Shown here piece by piece: positions 1-5,223 of a DNA stretch of 5,298 nucleotides. The position numbers and the translations under genes are program-made. The stretch is taken from positions 1 to 5,298 of the forward strand of contig DAOVCF010000143.1 of the NCBI GenBank assembly GCA_030670165.1. The letters are read 5' to 3'. Numbering within the stretch: the first letter of the stretch is position 1; every line of letters starts with the position of its first letter. The notes beneath the pieces were generated by a model. It worked only from the letters and a program-made list of their open reading frames with translations. It had not been told where the DNA came from and made no database searches. This stretch comes from Candidatus Stahliibacteriota bacterium (GTDB lineage: Bacteria > Hydrothermota > Tepidihabitantia > B3-TA06).

Positions 1-160
1 TTTCTATTAGGGAGGGCTCTCTGGAGAGAGCGGCGTTATTGGAGGAAATGGCAGTGGGTTGTACTTCGTATATCTTCCGCGTCCCCTTTGCTGACGCGGC
101 GGCAGGCAGGGCTAAGCCGAGGCTTATCCCTACCAGAAGAAGGACGATAGTTCGTTTCAT
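1..160 (-). CDS. exported protein, N-terminal part only
   Basis: The 5' end of a gene that runs off the left edge; 53 codons are visible and open to the edge. The protein begins MKRTIVLLLVGISLG and continues through a hydrophobic stretch to an A-S-A site followed by KG, a typical signal peptidase I signal of about 24 residues, so the product is probably exported to the periplasm or beyond. The visible mature part (KGTRKIYEVQPTAISSNN) is not a family I recognise. The start is firm: ATG at 160-158 overlaps the TGA of the upstream lipoprotein gene as ATGA, with a perfect AGGAGG (165-170) four bases before it. This implies translational coupling and cotranscription with the lipoprotein and the C10 protease. 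Function unknown. Confidence 0.72.
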   Translation of the reverse strand, partial: MKRTIVLLLVGISLGLALPAAASAKGTRKIYEVQPTAISSNNAALSREPSLIE

Positions 161-165
161 CTTGC
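153..165 (-). repeat. start-region repeat shared with 902-914
   Basis: The 13-mer GCAAGATGAAACG (minus strand) covers the SD spacer, the ATG and the first codons (M-K-R) of the exported-protein gene. It recurs exactly at 902-914 around the lipoprotein start, and both proteins begin MKRT. Either the two start regions share a common origin or the early codons are selected; the shared sequence is too short to decide. Confidence 0.6.
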
Positions 166-909
166 CTCCTCTATTAACTCTTTGCCTGTGATAAGCGAAA
201 CTCTTCTGACTGAACCTCCATCTACGGCAACACCCGCTGCTTGTGAGACTGTTTGAACAACACTTCCGTTGTCCAGATCAATGGTGACGTGCCCCTCGTT
301 TTGATCGGGAATGTGATCGTAGTAAGTCTCCCCGTCTGGATCGCACAGAAGGATAGCCACCACGTCAATTTGACCGGTAGGGTTGCCAAGTATATCCAAA
401 CTGATGGTGCCCTTTACCGAGTCGGTATTTGCCGGGCGATAGGGGTCTCCTACCGAACCTGCGGGTGTCTCGGACCATCCGTTGACATTGCCGTCCCATG
501 CATAGATCTCATCCTCGTTGATCCTGCCGTCTTTTCCGAATTCAGCGCCCGCCAACATCATGAAGTCAGCACCGATGTCGTTCGGAACCGCCTCAGCACC
601 CCAGCCAGGAGTCGACGTAGAAAGACCTGTTGAAGCATCCTGATCGGTATCGAAATAGATCGTAAGGATTACATCATCGTAGGCATTAGGGATGGCCGCA
701 TACGTCTGGACCTTAAACTCAAGGGCGCCGTCCGAGAAGTCCGCGTCAACGTAAAGGTAGTGACCGTTGTATGGTACGTTCCCGTCGTCCGGGTCATCTG
801 CCAGAAGAAGCCAATCGCCCAGGCCGGTGTATACGATGCGCTCACGGCACCCGGGCAGTAACGCCGTCAGGACAAGAAGTACTGAGAAAATAAGTGTTGT
901 GCGTTTCAT
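157..909 (-). CDS. lipoprotein with calcium-type/CBM9-like beta-sandwich domain
   Basis: 250-residue predicted lipoprotein. Residues 1-20 form a signal peptide ending in the lipobox-like L-P-G-C, with Cys21 as lipidation site; the next residue is Arg, not Asp, which favours outer-membrane placement where that rule applies. The Pro at -2 is slightly atypical for a lipobox. The mature part looks like one beta-sandwich domain: D-rich FDTDQDASTG (86-95) and PNDIGADFMM (109-118) resemble the loops of extracellular CBM9/DOMON-like domains whose first motif binds calcium, and the segment near 180-212 (VVAILLCDPDG, then DHIPDQNEGHVTIDL) has the repeated beta-strand look of the same fold. No catalytic motif is visible, so binding or a surface role is inferred. 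The ATG has an AAGGAG SD (916-921). The gene starts inside the 3' end of the C10 protease gene (68-nt overlap) and ends in an ATGA overlap with the next gene. Gene confidence is high; domain name is moderate. Confidence 0.85.
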   Translation of the reverse strand: MKRTTLIFSVLLVLTALLPGCRERIVYTGLGDWLLLADDPDDGNVPYNGHYLYVDADFSDGALEFKVQTYAAIPNAYDDVILTIYFDTDQDASTGLSTSTPGWGAEAVPNDIGADFMMLAGAEFGKDGRINEDEIYAWDGNVNGWSETPAGSVGDPYRPANTDSVKGTISLDILGNPTGQIDVVAILLCDPDGETYYDHIPDQNEGHVTIDLDNGSVVQTVSQAAGVAVDGGSVRRVSLITGKELIEEAR

Positions 910-3424
910 CTTGCTCTCCTTCGCGTGTTACTACGATTTTTGAGGCCGCGTGCCCTTCTGGTGCCTTAAGACGCAGGAAGTAAACGCCCGGTCCAACCAG
1001 AAGACCTCTCTCATCACGGAAATTCCACAAGGTTTCGTATTCGCCCGCTGGAACCTCCCCTGACAGGAGCCGCCTGACTAACTGGCCGTTGACGTTGTAA
1101 ATCGAAAGTTCGATGTTGGTGGATACAGGCGTTCCGTAGCGTATCTCGATCTCGCTCCGGGCAAGGCTCGCCAATTCCATTGTCTGGGTGAAGAACTCGC
1201 CCGGCAGCACAAATAAGCATATGGTGTCGCTTGTCGAGTTAGAACCGACGGTATTGGAGACGGTCAGCCGAACGGTAAATTCCCCTGCCGAGGTGTAGAT
1301 GTGTGTGGGGTTCTGCTCGGTCGAGGTCCCATTATCCCCGAAGTTCCAACCCCAGGAAGTTGGATTCCCCGCGGACTGATCCGTGAACACTACCTCCATG
1401 CGGTGCGTAAGGGGTACGTACCCTATCGAGGGGTTGGCGGTGAACGCCGCCTGAAGGGCCTCGGTAACCGTGATGTAGCCCGCTTTCGTTTCGGTGTCCT
1501 GCTCGCTCCCGTCAGAAACTGTAAGTGCAACGGTATAGGTGCCAGCGTTCTGGTAGGTATGTGTAGGATTTTCTAGATCCGAGGTTGCGCCGTCTCCGAA
1601 CTCCCAGGACCAGGAGGTTAGATTGCCCATTGACTGATCGCTGAAGGCGACCTCGAGGGGTGCTGGTCCTGTTCTCGGGTTGGCTGAGAAATCAGCATCC
1701 AGAGGCGGAGGAGCGCTGCTCACCACAATGTAGTCCGTTTTGGTCTCCGTGTCCGAGCCGTATGCGTTGGCAGCGGTCAGGGAGACGGTGTAGGTGCCTT
1801 CGTTGTTGTAGACATGGGTTGGATTCTGGGTCGTGGATGTTCTTGTATCGCCGAAGTCCCACGACCAGGAAGTCGGGTTTTCGGTGGACAGGTCGGTGAA
1901 GGCTACGCTCAGGGACGCAGGCCCGGATCGGGGGTCAGCAGTAAAGTCCGCGTTGGGAGGATTGCCCCCTCCAACGGTAATGTAGTTGGTTTTTACCTCG
2001 GTATCCTCGCCGTTAGCATTGGAGACGGTAAGGGATACGGTATACTGACCCTCGGTGTCGTATACGTGGGTCGGGTTCCGGGTTGTGGATGTTCTCGTAT
2101 CGCCGAAGTCCCATGACCAGGAGGTAGGATCGCCGGTGGAAAGATCGGTAAAACTCACCGTTAAGGGAGTAGGCCCAGAGCGTGGATCGGCGGTAAAATC
2201 GGCATCCGGAGCGGCCGGACCAGGACGTCTTGGCGCTTCGATATTTACGATGCCATCAAAAACCACCGAGAAGCCCGCTGGCATTCCGGCAGGCAAGACA
2301 TACCACGAGGAAGGCAGGGGATCGGGGTTGCTTCCTCCCCAGCCGAAGTTCAGATGCCACTCGTCGTCGCCCGTGGTCTCACGGAAGCCGTCGCAGATAA
2401 TCGAATGTGCATAATTCCAACCTGCGTCCGTGATTCCCAATTGGGCAGGCATGCTGTCCTTCATGTTCTGCTCAAGGATGTCGTAGAAGCCCAGGCTCTG
2501 CTCTTCCCTCCATTGGGCGCGGTCGAAATCGAAGTGGCTTCTGTAAGCATCAGCACAGTCGGTGTGGGATGCCCCGGAGCCCTGGCTTGTATAGTTCATC
2601 TTCACGGAGACCCCGCACGCATAGGAGATGTCCGCACAAACCGCAAAGGTGGGGGACCCATCGTTGTAGTCTATCGCGGGTATGCTTGCTTCGGTGGCAT
2701 CAATGGAGATGTGGCGCGTATCGGTTACGTAATCGTCGGCGTGGGTAAAAATCACCGCATCAGGGTACTGCCAGAAGTTGATTATCTGCCCCATCGCGGT
2801 TGCCACACATCCCACAACGCAGCGGTCGCTCGTAACCGGATCAATCGGGCATTCGTTCCAGTAAGGGGAACTCTGATGCCACATACTCTCCACCCAACCG
2901 CCTGTCCAGGTTTGTCCATCAGGAGGCCAGGAATCCCCTGGGGCCTTGAGTGCTGCTTCGCCGGAAATGAACACTTCCCATTCTGCGTGATAACGAGCGA
3001 TACGCTCCGGCTCAAGTATCTCGCGAGCCGCAATACGCAGGCTGAGGTCTTCCCTTAACATATGAGGCAGGAGATTCAAGGGATTCTCATCCCAGGGGAA
3101 GCAACTGCGGTTAGAGTAGGCAATAACCGGTACAAGATCGGTGTTCGCCGTTACTACGATAAAACCTTGTGGCTCAAGCTCGAAGACGTAAGCGAGCAAC
3201 TCTTCCTTATCCTTTGCGTAGAGTGGTTTTATGGTCTTTATGGATAGGGTATAACTTGCGCCGAGATAATCAGCTTTCGCCAGACGCTGGCTTATGATTT
3301 CAATTTGGGCTTCGGCCACCTTTGCGGCGGTCTCGGGACCGACTGGTTCGGCGTGAAGTAGACCTATGAAAACAAGCAGTATAAACACTCCGGCTGCCGG
3401 AAATCTAACTCTCGAACTCTTCAA
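842..3424 (-). CDS. secreted C10-family cysteine protease with four PKD domains
   Basis: 860 residues from the chosen start; numbers here use that start. A signal peptide (about 1-25, ending LLHA|EP) is followed by a Spi/propeptide-like domain (about 26-140, with GFIVVTANTDLVPVIAYS), which in this family keeps the enzyme inactive until cleaved. The peptidase C10 (streptopain-type) domain follows: VGCVATAMGQ at 204-213 carries nucleophile Cys206, AHSIICDG has the likely catalytic His340, and WHLNFGWGG (356-364) is the usual late Trp/Gly motif. The active site therefore looks intact. Four PKD domains (about 408-739) and a FlgD-like/secretion-tail beta domain (about 745-833, ending GVYFLRL then KIVVTR) follow. 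Such tails serve sorting or anchoring in Bacteroidetes-type secretion; the export route here is inferred. The start is TTG 3424 because AGGAGG lies four bases upstream and the signal peptide then begins cleanly; TTG 3457 has neither. The last 27 residues are odd: they extend past the domain end through the next gene's RBS and signal sequence. Confidence 0.93.
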   Translation of the reverse strand: MKSSRVRFPAAGVFILLVFIGLLHAEPVGPETAAKVAEAQIEIISQRLAKADYLGASYTLSIKTIKPLYAKDKEELLAYVFELEPQGFIVVTANTDLVPVIAYSNRSCFPWDENPLNLLPHMLREDLSLRIAAREILEPERIARYHAEWEVFISGEAALKAPGDSWPPDGQTWTGGWVESMWHQSSPYWNECPIDPVTSDRCVVGCVATAMGQIINFWQYPDAVIFTHADDYVTDTRHISIDATEASIPAIDYNDGSPTFAVCADISYACGVSVKMNYTSQGSGASHTDCADAYRSHFDFDRAQWREEQSLGFYDILEQNMKDSMPAQLGITDAGWNYAHSIICDGFRETTGDDEWHLNFGWGGSNPDPLPSSWYVLPAGMPAGFSVVFDGIVNIEAPRRPGPAAPDADFTADPRSGPTPLTVSFTDLSTGDPTSWSWDFGDTRTSTTRNPTHVYDTEGQYTVSLTVSNANGEDTEVKTNYITVGGGNPPNADFTADPRSGPASLSVAFTDLSTENPTSWSWDFGDTRTSTTQNPTHVYNNEGTYTVSLTAANAYGSDTETKTDYIVVSSAPPPLDADFSANPRTGPAPLEVAFSDQSMGNLTSWSWEFGDGATSDLENPTHTYQNAGTYTVALTVSDGSEQDTETKAGYITVTEALQAAFTANPSIGYVPLTHRMEVVFTDQSAGNPTSWGWNFGDNGTSTEQNPTHIYTSAGEFTVRLTVSNTVGSNSTSDTICLFVLPGEFFTQTMELASLARSEIEIRYGTPVSTNIELSIYNVNGQLVRRLLSGEVPAGEYETLWNFRDERGLLVGPGVYFLRLKAPEGHAASKIVVTREGEQDETHNTYFLSTSCPDGVTARVP
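902..914 (-). repeat. start-region repeat shared with 153-165
   Basis: Second copy of the 13-mer GCAAGATGAAACG, spanning the lipoprotein ATG (909-907). At the 153-165 copy the preceding gene stops in the ATGA; here the preceding protease frame is shifted and reads on. Confidence 0.6.
1208..2207 (-). repeat. array of four PKD-domain repeats inside the protease gene
   Basis: Four consecutive coding units of about 230-250 bp (roughly 1973-2207, 1721-1951, 1466-1699, 1208-1453 on the minus strand). Each shows FTADP or FSANP, then SFTDLS-type, W-W-FGD, NPTH-Y and YTVSLTVSN motifs of PKD (Ig-like) domains. The first two units are much closer to each other (shared FTADPRSGP, TSWSWDFGDTRTSTT and NPTHVY) than to units 3 and 4, so unit duplication was probably recent. 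PKD domains usually act as spacers or binding modules between a catalytic domain and the surface anchor. Confidence 0.9.
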
Positions 3425-3428
3425 GATT

Positions 3429-3434
3429 CCTCCT
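3429..3434 (-). promoter_or_regulatory. Shine-Dalgarno site that fixes the protease start
   Basis: A perfect AGGAGG on the minus strand, four bases before TTG 3424-3422. The same four-base spacing follows the AGGAGG of the gene starting at 160. It supports a TTG start at 3424 over the in-frame TTG at 3457, which has no SD and would put 11 polar residues (DVNDSILGGI region) before the signal peptide. Confidence 0.8.
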
Positions 3435-3479
3435 AGGATGGAATCGTTTACATCCAACTATTTTGCCGAAAGACAAACC

Positions 3480-3640
3480 TTAGCCTTCCGAATCTCTATC
3501 ACTTAAGTATAACAATAAGTTTAGCGACTCAGAGTGTATTGTCAAGTCCCACAGCCTCTCCATGGATGTCAATTTCTTACAACCGCTTTCCTCACTTGGG
3601 TAGCTCGATCCCATTTCCAAACTTCCACGTCAAGCTGAGG
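3480..3640 (-). pseudogene. possible decayed paralogue of the 70-residue small protein
   Basis: Between the small ORF at 3685-3897 and the protease, the minus strand holds short stretches that resemble that ORF in order but in two frames. One frame reads PQLDVEVW near 3640, like CQNDIEIE of the intact ORF. Another reads KKLTSMERLWDLTIH from about 3578 to a TAA at 3482-3480, like KKITSMKGIAEIILN, with a run of conservative I/L, D/E and H/N exchanges. DNA 3561-3580 matches 3778-3797 at 17 of 20 positions. A frame change and a gap of about eight codons are needed to join the parts, so it would not be functional. The protease promoter lies inside its 3' end. The resemblance is short and was found by eye; chance is a real alternative. 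Confidence 0.3.
3518..3545 (-). promoter_or_regulatory. sigma70-type promoter candidate for the protease operon
   Basis: Minus-strand TTGACA (3545-3540, perfect -35), a 16-nt spacer, then TAAACT (3523-3518, 4 of 6 to TATAAT). Transcription would start near 3511, giving a leader of about 87 nt before TTG 3424. TATACT (3511-3506) just downstream is a better -10 but lacks a -35 at normal spacing. No other good promoter is seen between the small ORFs and the protease. Confidence 0.5.
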
Positions 3641-3684
3641 TTTTACGAGTTTGCTTCAGGTTACTGTAGGCTTAAGCCAGCGAT

Positions 3685-3897
3685 CTACCTTATGCGCTGA
3701 AGTTCGTGCCAGTCGAGTTTCTCCTTCCCGATCGCTATAATCTGATTCTGGTTCAGTATGATCTCGGCGATCCCTTTCATGGATGTTATCTTCTTACGGA
3801 TGGTGCATTGTTTCAACTTGAGGAATGAAGGGTTTTCTTTCCACTTCTCAAGGCTCTCGCACTCGATCTCGATGTCATTTTGACAATAAATCCACAT
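3685..3897 (-). CDS. small hypothetical protein, 70 residues
   Basis: Not a family I recognise. The product begins MWIYCQNDIEIECESLEKW and has alternating hydrophobic/charged strands, a basic middle (KLKQCTIRKKITSMKG) and a strand-like IAEIILNQNQIIAIGK, suggesting a small, mostly beta, soluble protein. There are three cysteines, no signal peptide and no membrane segment. Two ATGs lie in tandem (3900 and 3897). The second is preferred because GGAGG sits five bases before it, versus only two for the first. It overlaps the end of the upstream small ORF by 23 nt, so coupled translation is likely if that ORF is real. Codons are more AT-rich than in the protease or aldolase genes, which hints at a different origin. 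A toxin-antitoxin pair with the upstream ORF was considered but no known toxin fold is visible. Confidence 0.55.
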   Translation of the reverse strand: MWIYCQNDIEIECESLEKWKENPSFLKLKQCTIRKKITSMKGIAEIILNQNQIIAIGKEKLDWHELQRIR

Positions 3898-4075
3898 CAT
3901 GACCTCCAGGATTTATAGGAAGTTTATGCATGGCGTCTCGCATGTCAAGGATATTGTGATGCTTATGTCTCATATTCAAGATAGATAGCAAGTGGTCGCT
4001 GTGCCTTATTACTTTTTCAAGGCTCTTTTCGATCTGCTGAAGTCTTACCGGGCGCCACCGGATAGACTTTAGCAA
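3875..4075 (-). CDS. small hypothetical helical protein, 66 residues
   Basis: Unrecognised. The sequence is strongly helical in pattern (RLQQIEKSLEKVIRHSDHLL, then a His/Met-rich HKHHNILDMRDAMHK), as in a short coiled coil. No signal peptide or membrane segment. The start is weak: TTG at 4075 follows an in-frame TGA directly and has no SD; inner ATGs (codons 35, 45, 48) also lack one. Its support comes from the promoter at 4096-4123, which would start transcription about 14 nt upstream, and from its overlap with the better supported next ORF. A different frame from ATG 4091 or 4082 gives only 24 or 21 residues. It could be a real short partner gene, a truncated gene, or just leader sequence. 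Confidence 0.35.
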   Translation of the reverse strand: MLKSIRWRPVRLQQIEKSLEKVIRHSDHLLSILNMRHKHHNILDMRDAMHKLPINPGGHDVDLLSK

Positions 4076-4095
4076 AAATCATAACCGTCATTTCT

Positions 4096-4123
4096 AGTAT
4101 AAGTCAATTCTTATCTTTCGCAA
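4096..4123 (-). promoter_or_regulatory. promoter candidate for the two small ORFs
   Basis: Minus-strand TTGCGA (4123-4118, 4 of 6), a 16-nt spacer, then TATACT (4101-4096, 5 of 6). The start point would fall near 4089. It diverges from the promoter at 4184-4211, with an inverted repeat between them. Confidence 0.5.
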
Positions 4124-4150
4124 GAATATGAGTCCTTCATATTAGTATTT

Positions 4151-4174
4151 TACCCTAGAAAGAAAGCTAGGGTA
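4151..4174. repeat. perfect 8-bp inverted repeat between divergent promoters
   Basis: TACCCTAG (4151-4158), an 8-nt centre, then CTAGGGTA (4167-4174). It ends 9 nt before the plus-strand -35 and begins 27 nt from the minus-strand -35, the usual place for an operator. A TTTT follows on the plus strand, so a weak terminator is an alternative, but no plus-strand gene lies upstream. The core ACCCTA recurs in the inverted repeat around the aldolase start. Confidence 0.5.
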
Positions 4175-4183
4175 TTTTGCCTA

Positions 4184-4211
4184 TTGACAATCGAGTTGTT
4201 TTTGTTATCTT
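4184..4211 (+). promoter_or_regulatory. promoter candidate for a short RNA
   Basis: Perfect TTGACA (4184-4189), a 16-nt spacer that is T-rich in its 3' half, and TATCTT (4206-4211, 4 of 6). Transcription would begin near 4218 and run about 100 nt to the strong terminator at 4277-4317. Confidence 0.55.
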
Positions 4212-4217
4212 TCCAAC

Positions 4218-4317
4218 AAGTGAGAGGAAGGAAACTGGAAAACGGAAAAGATTACGCCCTCCTCCCATACTTATCCGGTGGCTGTTGGGGTTTCCCCGAC
4301 AGCCACCTTCCCTTTTT
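4218..4317 (+). ncRNA. candidate small RNA of about 100 nt
   Basis: A promoter and a strong intrinsic terminator bracket about 100 nt with no convincing ORF. The predicted RNA has three parts: a purine-rich 5' stretch with four GGA triplets in 21 nt (4226-4246), then CCCTCCTCCC (4257-4266), then the terminator hairpin. The C-rich stretch is complementary to GGAGG-type ribosome-binding sites, like those of all three operon genes here, and such exposed C-rich patches are used by some regulatory RNAs. Clustered GGA triplets are also what CsrA/RsmA-family proteins bind. Alternatively this is an attenuated leader of the aldolase gene, which starts 110 nt after the terminator. It does not match a riboswitch or RNA family I recognise. 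Both ends are predicted, not seen. Confidence 0.45.
4277..4317 (+). terminator. strong intrinsic terminator
   Basis: A 14-bp stem with one G-U pair: GGTGGCTGTTGGGG (4277-4290), loop TTT, CCCCGACAGCCACC (4294-4307). TTCCC and TTTTT (4313-4317) follow. The minus strand has no T run after the stem, so it acts on plus-strand transcripts only. No protein gene precedes it in that direction. Confidence 0.85.
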
Positions 4318-4333
4318 ATCTAGTTTTATCTAG
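4314..4333. repeat. perfect tandem duplication of a 10-mer
   Basis: TTTTATCTAG occurs twice head to tail (4314-4323 and 4324-4333) directly at the end of the terminator T run. The period of 10 bp is about one helical turn. It may be a protein-binding site or simple replication slippage. Confidence 0.7.
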
Positions 4334-4334
4334 A

Positions 4335-4358
4335 CGGATAGCAGGGCTCTGCTGTCTG
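4335..4358 (+). other. 10-bp hairpin in the region before the aldolase gene
   Basis: CGGATAGCAG (4335-4344), loop GGCT, CTGCTGTCTG (4349-4358), with two G-U pairs. No T run follows, so it is not a terminator. The G-U pairs fit better with an RNA structure than with a DNA operator. It would be transcribed only by read-through of the terminator at 4317 or from an unseen promoter. Confidence 0.45.
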
Positions 4359-4389
4359 AGTTCAAGCGGCCGCAGAAGCGTTTACGATC

Positions 4390-4417
4390 TTGACATTGTT
4401 CCACTTAGGGTTAGGAT
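4390..4417 (+). promoter_or_regulatory. promoter candidate for the aldolase gene
   Basis: Perfect TTGACA (4390-4395), a 16-nt spacer, TAGGAT (4412-4417, 4 of 6). The expected start point, near 4424, is only about 3 nt before ATG 4427, so the mRNA would be leaderless or nearly so. Confidence 0.45.
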
Positions 4418-4451
4418 AGAAAGGATATGGCACTCAGAGAGACCCTAAGTG
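4402..4451. repeat. 10-bp perfect inverted repeat around the aldolase start codon
   Basis: CACTTAGGGT (4402-4411) and ACCCTAAGTG (4442-4451) are exact reverse complements, centred 40 bp apart (about four helical turns). They bracket the -10 box, the expected start point and ATG 4427; the right arm lies within codons 6-9. As DNA it could be a pair of operator half-sites. As RNA, from an upstream start, it would form a stem enclosing the start codon. Confidence 0.5.
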
Positions 4452-5185
4452 AACATGAGCCCGAGATCTGCGCGGTTGCCGGGCTTCTGGCCGAGCGCGG
4501 CTGGGCCGAAGCCAACAGTGGCAACCTGTCCCTTAGGCTGGGCGGCTCCTTTGATCCTGCAGGGGAGAGGTTTCCTTTGAGCATCCCAAGACCCGAACTC
4601 GAGGGGCACTCGCTTCTTCTCACCACCGGCGGTAGTCGTATGCGGGATTTAGCCGAGAATCCTTTAGAGAATCTGTGTCTTGTGAAGGTTGTGGATGTGG
4701 GACGAGCCTACGTATCAGAAGGCACAAGGGGAGAGGTAACGAGTGAACTTCCCAGCCACCTTGCGGTTCATGCCGTACTCGTCAAGGAACGCCCTGATCA
4801 TCATGCGCTCCTTCATACACATCCAACCTTTCTTATCGCTTTAACCCATCTTGTTAAGGATAGGGCTGAGCTCCGCGATACCCTTATTCGTATGTTCCCT
4901 GAAGCGGCTCTCCTGTTGCATGAAAACCTGGAGATTCTCGATTACCGAACCCCTGGTAGCGATGAGCTTGGAGTTGCAACCGCCGAAGCCATCCGCAGGG
5001 TCTCTGGCGTAGTCTGGCGAGGGCACGGGATGCTGGCTTCAGGCGCGAACCTTTACTCGGCACTTGATCTCGTGGAGGTCGCAGACAAGGCTGCACGGAT
5101 CGCTCTTCTTCTCGGGGATAGGAGCAAGGAGTGCGGACTCTCTGATGACCAGCTTAAAGGTATCTACGAGGCCTTTGGGGATTGA
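4427..5185 (+). CDS. rhaD: rhamnulose-1-phosphate aldolase-like class II aldolase
   Basis: 252 residues, class II aldolase/adducin family, closest in pattern to RhaD, which splits L-rhamnulose 1-phosphate into DHAP and L-lactaldehyde with a zinc ion in the cytoplasm. Remembered E. coli RhaD (274 residues) lines up along its length. GWAEANSGNLSLRL (25-38) matches the phosphate-binding GWDERNGGNLTLRL. TSELPSH (105-111) has the catalytic acid Glu107. LHTHPTFLIALTH (129-141) has zinc ligands His130 and His132. PGSDELG (176-182) precedes RGHGMLASG with zinc ligand His200. All key residues are present. It is about 20 residues shorter than the E. coli enzyme, mostly at the C-terminus. No signal peptide. 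ATG 4427 is chosen by the frame and alignment; AAAGGA ends one base before it, too close for a normal SD, so initiation may be leaderless. A related fuculose- or ribulose-phosphate aldolase is possible, as no rhamnose isomerase or kinase is visible. Confidence 0.85.
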   Translation: MALRETLSEHEPEICAVAGLLAERGWAEANSGNLSLRLGGSFDPAGERFPLSIPRPELEGHSLLLTTGGSRMRDLAENPLENLCLVKVVDVGRAYVSEGTRGEVTSELPSHLAVHAVLVKERPDHHALLHTHPTFLIALTHLVKDRAELRDTLIRMFPEAALLLHENLEILDYRTPGSDELGVATAEAIRRVSGVVWRGHGMLASGANLYSALDLVEVADKAARIALLLGDRSKECGLSDDQLKGIYEAFGD

Positions 5186-5206
5186 AGCTCTGATCCATTC
5201 GAGGCC

Positions 5207-5223
5207 CCCTGGCTTGACCAGGG
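5207..5223. other. short hairpin after the aldolase gene
   Basis: CCCTGG (5207-5212), loop CTTGA, CCAGGG (5218-5223), a 6-bp perfect stem 22 nt after the aldolase stop. Only CTTTG follows, so it is a poor terminator. It overlaps the -35 of the promoter candidate at 5214-5241, which also allows an operator role. Confidence 0.35.

Noticed and set aside
253..633. 126-codon plus-strand ORF opposite the lipoprotein
   Set aside because: Antisense shadow of a well supported gene with no start signal.
1208..2207. CRISPR array or DNA-level tandem repeat
   Set aside because: The periodicity of about 230-250 bp is coding and explained by PKD protein domains.
2354..3058. 234-codon plus-strand ORF opposite the protease
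   Set aside because: It lies antisense to the conserved C10 catalytic domain, its translation has no recognisable pattern, and it has no SD; it is a shadow of the real gene.
3455..3457. TTG 3457 as the protease start
   Set aside because: No SD, and it adds 11 polar residues before a normal signal peptide; TTG 3424 has a perfect SD.
3506..3511. TATACT as -10 of the protease promoter
   Set aside because: TTGACA would be 28 nt away and no other -35 is found at normal spacing, though it may still contribute.
4017..4091. 24-codon ORF from ATG 4091
   Set aside because: No SD, only 4 nt after the -10 box, and the other frame is longer and more protein-like; an ancient frameshift between them cannot be shown.
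4220..4333. 37-codon GTG ORF across the small RNA and terminator
   Set aside because: No SD, it reads through both arms of the terminator stem, and no protein-like pattern was seen.
4335..4358. Hairpin as a second terminator
   Set aside because: No T run follows on the plus strand, and the loop and G-U pairs make it a moderate stem only.
5183..5185. TGA recoded as an amino acid in the aldolase
   Set aside because: TGA ends the other genes here in conventional positions, and the aldolase ends where its family usually does; there is no sign of a recoding element.
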